10,448 nucleotides of DNA, taken from positions 1 to 10,448 of the forward strand of contig DJUV01000066.1 of NCBI GenBank assembly GCA_002440625.1, read 5' to 3'. A program made the translations under genes and the position numbers. The notes under the pieces are model-generated. The model had not been told where the DNA came from. It was given only the letters and a program-made list of their open reading frames with translations, and made no database searches. The stretch's first letter is position 1, and the number at the start of each line of letters is the position of its first letter. Positions 6,486 through 10,448 of the stretch are shown here, piece by piece. Origin of the DNA: Rhodobacteraceae bacterium UBA6273 (GTDB taxonomy: Bacteria > Pseudomonadota > Alphaproteobacteria > Rhodobacterales > Rhodobacteraceae).

Positions 6486-6877
6486 ACCGGCGCAGCACCC
6501 CCGAAGCCGATGCACAGCGTGCCATCGTGCAGGCGCTGCGCTTCGCCCTGCCCCGCGACGCCATCGTCCATCACTGCGCCAATGAGGTCACCGAGGCCGG
6601 GCCCCGCGGCGCGAAGCGCCAGTCGATCCTCGTCGGAATGGGCGTCCATGCCGGGTTTGCCGACCTGATCGCGATCTCCGGCGGCCGCGTGCTGTTCCTC
6701 GAGGTCAAAAGCGAAACTGGTCGATTGCGCAAATCGCAGGAGGTCTTCCGCGACACCGTCTGCGCGCAGGGCTTTGGCTGGGCGTTGGTGCGCTCGGTCG
6801 ACGACGCGCTGGGCGCGCTGGCCGACAACGGCTTCACCAGCCGCGCGCAGTTGCCAGTTCGGAGGGCCGCGCGATGA
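6482..6877 (+). CDS. VRR-NUC domain nuclease (PD-(D/E)XK fold)
   Basis: A 131-residue stand-alone VRR-NUC protein. The catalytic pattern is visible: a conserved E8 helix region, N34-E35, then D61 in GFADLI and E74-V-K76 in LFLEVKS, with Q-rich follow-up (RLRKSQ). This family comprises small phage and mobile-element nucleases related to Holliday-junction resolvases and to the FAN1 nuclease domain; they act on branched or flapped DNA in replication and recombination. It is coupled by ATGA overlaps on both sides, directly before the initiator-like gene, which suits a role in replication-fork or recombination-intermediate processing. The length is normal for the single-domain form. The family assignment is confident; the substrate is not known from sequence. 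Confidence 0.88.
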   Translation: MNRRSTPEADAQRAIVQALRFALPRDAIVHHCANEVTEAGPRGAKRQSILVGMGVHAGFADLIAISGGRVLFLEVKSETGRLRKSQEVFRDTVCAQGFGWALVRSVDDALGALADNGFTSRAQLPVRRAAR

Positions 6878-7899
6878 GCCATGACGCCACCAACTGGGCG
6901 ATCCAGCGGCGCGGGCTGAAGCCGACGACCAAGATTGTGCTCTGGCACCTCTGTGATCGCTTCAACCCCGACTTCGGCTGCTTCCCGTCACAGGACCGGC
7001 TTGCCCATGACTGCGAGATCAGCCGGTCCACCCTGAACGAACATCTCGACCGGCTGGAGGCGGAACACTTGCTTCGGAGGGTGCCGCGCATTGATCCCGT
7101 CACCAAGCGCCAACTGCCGACGCGCTACATCCTGGGGTTCGAGGAAGCCTTTGCCCCACATGACCCCGAGCCATGTCCGGAAACCGGACACGGGTTTTTG
7201 CCCTTTGGCCATGATGCTGAAACTGCACCTGAAAACGCCACCATCCCTACTGAGCTGGTCGAGCCGTCTCCGGAAATCGCACACGGCAATCCGGAGGAAC
7301 CCGTGTCCGGTTTATGCCCTGACCCGTGTCCGGAAAATGCCGAAAGCCGTGTCCGGAATCCGGACACTAACCTTGTAAGAGAACCACTAAGTAAACCAGT
7401 AAAGGAGGAGGAGGACGCGCAAGCGCGTGAGGCCGAATTTGATCGGTTCTTCGCCGAACTGCTTGCGGCGCTGGGCTTCGCCGCCAATGCCACCCTCCCC
7501 GCTTGGTGGCAGGGTTGGCCAGCCCGCACCCATGTTCGCCGCTGGATCGACGATATCGGGCTGTCTCAGAAGCGGATCATCGAGGTCGCCCTTGAGAGCC
7601 GGAGCGATCATCCCAATCCGCCTGATGGCCCCAAGGCCCTCGACAGGTTCATGGAACGCGCCGTCCAGCGCGATGCACAGACGGCCATTGCGACGGCCAA
7701 AAGCCAAAAGGCAAAGCGGCGGCGCAAGCGCGAAGACCCTCCCCGGCTGAGCGACGATGAAAAGGCGGCGTTCTACGCCAAGATGGTCAATGCCGACGGC
7801 TTCCTGCCGGTCAGCGCGATCAACAACAGCATTCGTGACCTGATGCTGGTGCGCGGCCTCGTCACCCCCGAACGCCTCCGGATGCGAGGGGTGCGGTGA
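6874..7899 (+). CDS. Winged-helix replication-initiator-like protein (lambda O-like layout)
   Basis: A 341-residue protein. Residues about 15-90 form an HTH_36-type winged helix (TTKIVLWHLCDRF, then ISRSTLNEHLDRLEAEHLLRR). Residues about 100-165 are a low-complexity linker rich in P, E and S, whose DNA carries the repeats described separately. A basic stretch (KAKRRRKRE, about 275) and a C-terminal helical domain (FYAKMVNADGF to the end) follow. This resembles phage O-type replication proteins: N-terminal origin binding, a linker encoded by the origin, and a C-terminal helicase-loading part. The HTH call is sure; the initiator role is inferred from the repeats and from the neighbouring nuclease. 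A transcriptional regulator is the alternative. It overlaps both neighbours by four bases (ATGA, then GTGA). Confidence 0.8.
   Translation: MSHDATNWAIQRRGLKPTTKIVLWHLCDRFNPDFGCFPSQDRLAHDCEISRSTLNEHLDRLEAEHLLRRVPRIDPVTKRQLPTRYILGFEEAFAPHDPEPCPETGHGFLPFGHDAETAPENATIPTELVEPSPEIAHGNPEEPVSGLCPDPCPENAESRVRNPDTNLVREPLSKPVKEEEDAQAREAEFDRFFAELLAALGFAANATLPAWWQGWPARTHVRRWIDDIGLSQKRIIEVALESRSDHPNPPDGPKALDRFMERAVQRDAQTAIATAKSQKAKRRRKREDPPRLSDDEKAAFYAKMVNADGFLPVSAINNSIRDLMLVRGLVTPERLRMRGVR
7171..7367. repeat. CCGTGTCCGG iteron-like repeats, candidate replication origin
   Basis: Exact CCGTGTCCGG lies at 7301-7310, 7324-7333 and 7347-7356, and its exact inverse at 7184-7193. One-mismatch copies are CCATGTCCGG (7171-7180) and CCGTCTCCGG (7264-7273), and a partial inverse CCGGACAC lies at 7360-7367. 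The three exact forward copies are each spaced 23 bases, about two helical turns. They fall in all three codon phases of the host gene (read as PCPE, VSG and RVR), so the protein sequence does not explain them; DNA-level selection does. The first and last form near-perfect inverted repeats with 3-base centres. Iterons inside an initiator gene are known from phage lambda. The origin call is inferred. Confidence 0.75.
7364..7404. other. AT-rich stretch next to the iterons, candidate unwinding element
   Basis: By hand count 26 of 41 bases are A or T, within a gene that is otherwise strongly GC-rich. It begins right where the iteron cluster ends and is purine-rich on the plus strand (TAAGAGAACCACTAAGTAAA), ending in AAAGGAGGAGGAGG. 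Origins of the lambda type have iterons followed by such an easily melted stretch. Confidence 0.5.
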
Positions 7900-9053
7900 A
7901 TGGTGTGGTGTCACGTCCCCGGCACGGATTGTCCCTCTGCGCAGGCGGCGGAGGCCTTGATCTGGGCCTCATGCTCGCCGAACCCGGGTATCACACCCGC
8001 GCCTTTGTCGAGTGGGAGGAATGGCCCCGCGCCGTCCTCATCGCCGCCCAGCGCGCAGGGTATCTCGCCCCTGCCCCAGTTTGGGACGATCTGCGCAGTT
8101 TCGATGCCCGGCCCTTTCTTGGGGCCTTCGACATCGTCCTTGCCGGATATCCCTGCCAGCCGTTCAGCGCGGCCGGAAAGCGCGGTGGCGCCGACGACCC
8201 GCGCCACCTCTGGCCCGATGTCGCCCGAGTCATCGGAGAATGCCACCCCGAATGGGTCTTCCTTGAAAACGTCCCCGGGCACGTCACCCTCGGCCTCGAA
8301 ACCGTCCTGCGAGAGCTTTGGGGTCTGGGCTACACGCCTGCGGCGGGTCTGTTCAGCGCGGCAGAAGTCGGCGCGCCGCACCAGCGGCTGCGCATCTTTA
8401 TCCTGGCCTACACCGATGAGCCTGCATCCCGGCACGGATCGCTACAACCCGGCGGGGAACAGCGATTTCACCCGCAAGGCCGAAGCGCTGGCGCTGGGCA
8501 TCACCAACTGGTCGACGCCGAAGGCGACGGATGGCGCGAAGGGTGGACCGGGCCAGAGCTATGGTTCGGGCGGGACGCCACCCTTGCCAGCGCAGGCGGC
8601 GCAGTGGCCAACCCCGGCCGCCCAGAACTGGAAGGGCAGTTCGGAAGCCAGCATCACCCGGGCCGATGGCAAATCCCGGATGGACATTCTGCATTACCGG
8701 GCGGAGCAGGGCTTCACCCACCCGGTCCCGGTGATCACGCTGGATGGGCAGCGGTTCTCGCCACATGCCCCGATCTCGCGCCCGCTGTGGGCTTCGATGA
8801 TTGCCTTGCATGGGCGCGTCGTCTCGCGGCGGATCCTGAAGGGCCGATCACGGCGACGGCTGAACCCGCTCTTCGTCGGATGGCTGATGGGTTGGCCCAT
8901 CGGGCATGCGCTCTGCGCCTGCTCGGGAACGGAGTTCACCCATTGGCTGCAGCACATGCGTGGCGCGCTCTCGCAGCTGCCCATGGCCTCGGGCCCGTGG
9001 TTCTGGCGGCCGACGGACGCAAGCCAGCACCCGGCGCAGATGGATTTCCTTGA
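7896..9053 (+). CDS. C5 cytosine-specific DNA methyltransferase
   Basis: A 385-residue enzyme that would transfer a methyl group from S-adenosylmethionine to C5 of cytosine in a target site. Motifs in order: I, LSLCAGGGGLDLG (about 12-24, AdoMet loop); IV, GYPCQPFS with nucleophile C87; VI, ENV at E124; VIII, QRLRIF (163-168); a variable target-recognition region (about 170-300); and X, LLGNGVHPLAAAHAW, with G344-N345-G346. The GTG start overlaps the previous stop (GTGA). It has no visible partner endonuclease, as for orphan phage or element methyltransferases that protect against host restriction or regulate genes. Odd point: its C-terminal half has only about 56% third-position GC (100 codons, hand count) and a second open frame, described separately, covers it. 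The stop at 9053 lies 12 bases before the next start. Confidence 0.85.
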   Translation: MNGVVSRPRHGLSLCAGGGGLDLGLMLAEPGYHTRAFVEWEEWPRAVLIAAQRAGYLAPAPVWDDLRSFDARPFLGAFDIVLAGYPCQPFSAAGKRGGADDPRHLWPDVARVIGECHPEWVFLENVPGHVTLGLETVLRELWGLGYTPAAGLFSAAEVGAPHQRLRIFILAYTDEPASRHGSLQPGGEQRFHPQGRSAGAGHHQLVDAEGDGWREGWTGPELWFGRDATLASAGGAVANPGRPELEGQFGSQHHPGRWQIPDGHSALPGGAGLHPPGPGDHAGWAAVLATCPDLAPAVGFDDCLAWARRLAADPEGPITATAEPALRRMADGLAHRACALRLLGNGVHPLAAAHAWRALAAAHGLGPVVLAADGRKPAPGADGFP

Positions 9054-9069
9054 AGGATTACAGCCATGA
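8416..9069 (+). CDS. Overlapping +1-frame reading frame within the methyltransferase gene
   Basis: This frame is open from 7900 to 9069; from its internal ATG at 8416 it gives 217 residues. It contains WPTP-type repeats (SWPTP before the ATG, NWSTP, QWPTPAAQNWKG) and near its end LNPLFVGWLMGWPIG, patterns I recall from C-terminal parts of methyltransferase-related proteins. By hand count over 8580-8880, third-position GC is about 82% here and 56% in the methyltransferase frame. Its stop (9067-9069) overlaps the next ATG by four bases, matching every other junction in the operon. No ribosome binding site precedes 8416, and no classic slippery site was found near 8391-8416. It may be a true overprinted gene, the downstream half of a frameshifted original, or a shadow frame. 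Listed because the evidence is unusually strong for a second frame. Confidence 0.45.
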   Translation: MSLHPGTDRYNPAGNSDFTRKAEALALGITNWSTPKATDGAKGGPGQSYGSGGTPPLPAQAAQWPTPAAQNWKGSSEASITRADGKSRMDILHYRAEQGFTHPVPVITLDGQRFSPHAPISRPLWASMIALHGRVVSRRILKGRSRRRLNPLFVGWLMGWPIGHALCACSGTEFTHWLQHMRGALSQLPMASGPWFWRPTDASQHPAQMDFLEGLQP

Positions 9070-9731
9070 GCGTCCAGGGGCGGATCGGCCGCACGGGCGG
9101 CACCAAGGCAAAACGCGCGCTGGGCGTGCAGGCGGCGCTGGAATGGGCATTCCGGGTGGAACAAGCGCAGCTGGAACTGCCGCGACCAAAGGACGTGACC
9201 GAGGAAGGCTTCGGCTTCGGTCTGGAATACGTCCTGCTGCAACGCGCCATGCTTGGCTGCAAAGTGGACGGCGGCCAGCACAAAATGGGCAGCTACACCC
9301 ATCCCGACGCCGAGGTGATCGCCGCCACCGTCGCAGGCATGCCCGACAGCCTCGGCGGCGTCCGCATGGCGATCCAGGTGGCCGAACTGGCGCGGGCTGG
9401 GCTGACCCCGGACTGGATGCCGGGCGTCGTCCCGCGCTGTGTCCCGCTGGAAATCAAGAACAACCAGCATGGTGCGCGGGCGACGACCATCGTCGTCGGC
9501 ACCGAACGAGTGAAAACGCGCGGGAAGTGGCGAACGGTCGAGGTGCTGGCTTGCCCGGTCACCTGGCGACCGCATCCTGAACAGATCGCATCCGCCCGAC
9601 GCGGCTATGAGGATTGGTGGCAGGCGCTGGACTGGCTCCGGGATGGGCTGCTGTCGGGCGGGATGCTGCAGGACGTCGAGGTCACTGCCACTATGCCGAG
9701 GGTGCAGCCATGGCAGCTTCGATGCAGCTGA
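9066..9731 (+). CDS. Unknown 221-residue protein at operon end
   Basis: I do not recognise the family by name. AAGGA at 9053-9057, eight bases before the ATG, supports the start; the ATG also overlaps the stop of the +1-frame reading frame. The sequence begins with a basic segment (GRIGRTGGTKAKRALG), followed by helices (VQAALEWAFRVEQAQLEL), a stretch with GQHKMGSYTHPDAEVIAATV, a central LEIKNNQHG, and a Trp-rich end (YEDWWQALDWLRDGL). It lacks membrane segments and the acidic catalytic clusters I could name. Similar proteins commonly follow the methyltransferase in Rhodobacterales prophage early regions, as far as I recall. Codon composition fits the neighbours. The role is unknown. Confidence 0.8.
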   Translation: MSVQGRIGRTGGTKAKRALGVQAALEWAFRVEQAQLELPRPKDVTEEGFGFGLEYVLLQRAMLGCKVDGGQHKMGSYTHPDAEVIAATVAGMPDSLGGVRMAIQVAELARAGLTPDWMPGVVPRCVPLEIKNNQHGARATTIVVGTERVKTRGKWRTVEVLACPVTWRPHPEQIASARRGYEDWWQALDWLRDGLLSGGMLQDVEVTATMPRVQPWQLRCS

Positions 9732-9817
9732 ACGCCCTTGAAACACGCTTAATGTCTGGATTTCAGCTTCTGGCTGAAATACGGTCTTGAAAAGCAGTTC
9801 CAGGGGCAAATTTACCA
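9732..9817. promoter_or_regulatory. Short gap before hsdM with a palindrome
   Basis: This 86-base gap breaks the run of overlapping genes, so hsdM probably starts its own transcript. ATTTCAGC (9760-9767) and GCTGAAAT (9773-9780) are perfect inverted 8-mers with a 5-base centre, TTCTG. No T-tract follows, so an operator is more likely than a terminator. TTGAAA occurs at 9738 and 9786, but no matching -10 was found. A ribosome binding site, AGGGG, sits at 9802-9806, 11 bases from the ATG. Confidence 0.5.
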
Positions 9818-10448
9818 ATGGCATCAATCGACAACGGCTCGGACCTCGGCATTGAAGCCAGCCTGTTTAAAACCGCCGACAAACTGCGCGGCAACATGGA
9901 GCCGTCAGATTACAAACACGTCGCACTGGGGCTGATCTTTCTCAAGCATATCTCGGACGGCTTTGAACTGAAACGCCAAGCGCTGTTGGCCGAATACCCC
10001 GAGGATGCAGAAGACCCCGATGCGTACCTAGCTGAAAACGTGTTCTGGGTTCCAGCTGACGCCCGCTGGTCGCACCTGCAGGCCAGTGCCAAACTGCCCA
10101 CCATCGGCCGGCTGATCGACGAGGCGATGATCGCCATCGAAAAGGTCAACCCGTCCCTCAAGGGCGTCCTGCCCAAGGATTATGGCCGCCCTGCCCTCAA
10201 CGCCGTGATGCTGGGCGAACTCATCGATCTGATCTCGGGCATCGCTTTGGGGGAAGGCAAGGACAAGGCGCGCGACTTACTAGGCCGGGTCTACGAATAC
10301 TTCCTCGGCCAGTTCGCGGGCAGTGAGGGCAAGCGCGGTGGCGAGTTCTACACCCCCCGATCAGTCGTCCGCACCATGGTCGAGATGCTGGAACCCTACA
10401 AAGGCCGCGTTTATGACCCCTGCTGTGGGTCGGGCGGCATGTTCGTGC
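9818..10448 (+). CDS. hsdM: HsdM, type I restriction-modification methylase subunit (5' part, cut by window edge)
   Basis: The first 210 residues of an N6-adenine methyltransferase subunit; the frame stays open to the window edge. The N-terminal helical domain (about 10-135) shows the HsdM pattern: [17 protein letters not shown], then [13 protein letters not shown]. The linker motif [11 protein letters not shown] precedes the AdoMet-binding motif [11 protein letters not shown], at residues 200-209. The NPPF/NPPY catalytic motif would lie beyond the window. HsdM with HsdS methylates the host site, and with HsdR cleaves unmodified DNA; hsdS and hsdR are expected to the right. The start ATG at 9818 is preceded by AGGGG with a longish spacing. 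It lies 86 bases after the unknown gene, with a palindrome in the gap. Confidence 0.93.
   Translation, partial: MASIDNGSDLGIEASLFKTADKLRGNMEPSDYKHVALGLIFLKHISDGFELKRQALLAEYPEDAEDPDAYLAENVFWVPADARWSHLQASAKLPTIGRLIDEAMIAIEKVNPSLKGVLPKDYGRPALNAVMLGELIDLISGIALGEGKDKARDLLGRVYEYFLGQFAGSEGKRGGEFYTPRSVVRTMVEMLEPYKGRVYDPCCGSGGMFV

Noticed and set aside
7171..7367. Repeats as a CRISPR array
   Set aside because: Repeats are only 10 bases, occur in both orientations, and lie inside a coding gene with no cas genes nearby.
7402..7429. Very strong Shine-Dalgarno-like AAAGGAGGAGGAGG within the initiator-like gene
   Set aside because: The only nearby start, GTG at 7427, is in a different frame whose product looks like a shadow; the purine run encodes Lys-Glu-Glu-Glu in the main frame.
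8391..8416. Programmed ribosomal frameshift joining the two methyltransferase frames
   Set aside because: No classic slippery sequence, stop-codon pause or strong internal Shine-Dalgarno is visible; TTTATCC is not a recognised +1 site. Kept only as an open possibility in the dual-frame finding.
8694..9827. A 377-residue open frame on the minus strand
   Set aside because: It lies antisense to the methyltransferase and the next gene, has no ribosome binding site or recognisable domain, and long antisense frames are expected at this GC content.

Overview
The window looks like one end of an integrated mobile element in a GC-rich alphaproteobacterium, probably of the Rhodobacterales. Three things suggest this: the initiator-tRNA sequence at the left edge, the high third-position GC, and a familiar set of prophage or integrative-element early genes. 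No structural phage genes, conjugation genes, rRNA genes or CRISPR arrays are visible.

Left part (1-2505). Positions 1-43 are the 3' half of a tRNA-fMet gene on the minus strand. The match stops inside the anticodon stem, as expected for an attachment site used by a tyrosine integrase. Next comes a clearly less GC-rich cargo segment. It holds a minus-strand anti-phage deoxycytidylate deaminase of the AvcD type and a divergent 61-codon gene with a good ribosome binding site and a strong intrinsic terminator. About 100 bases upstream of the integrase lies an inverted/direct repeat built on TTCCGGT.

Middle (2506-5973). A complete tyrosine integrase converges with an unrecognised minus-strand gene. 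A WYL-domain regulator follows, whose start codon sits in a tandem duplication. A roughly 300-base non-coding stretch is packed with hairpins and carries a second copy of the TTCCGGT repeat, again just upstream of a gene start.

Right part (5974-9731). A tight operon runs on the plus strand with 4-base ATGA or GTGA overlaps: excisionase-like HTH protein, small unknown, VRR-NUC nuclease, winged-helix replication-initiator-like protein, C5 cytosine methyltransferase and an unknown protein. The initiator-like gene contains repeats of CCGTGTCCGG read in all three codon phases, followed by an AT-rich stretch, which resembles the phage lambda O gene with its internal origin. The methyltransferase gene is open in two frames over its whole length, and both frames look like methyltransferase-family sequence in the C-terminal half.

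Right edge (9818-10448). This is the start of hsdM, the methylase subunit of a type I restriction-modification system, and it runs off the window.

Taken together, the integrase and HTH protein would handle excision, the nuclease and initiator-like gene replication, and the WYL protein and repeats regulation. Three defence-type functions are carried: a dCTP-depleting deaminase, a cytosine methyltransferase and a type I RM system. All functions are inferred from sequence reading alone; no database search was possible.
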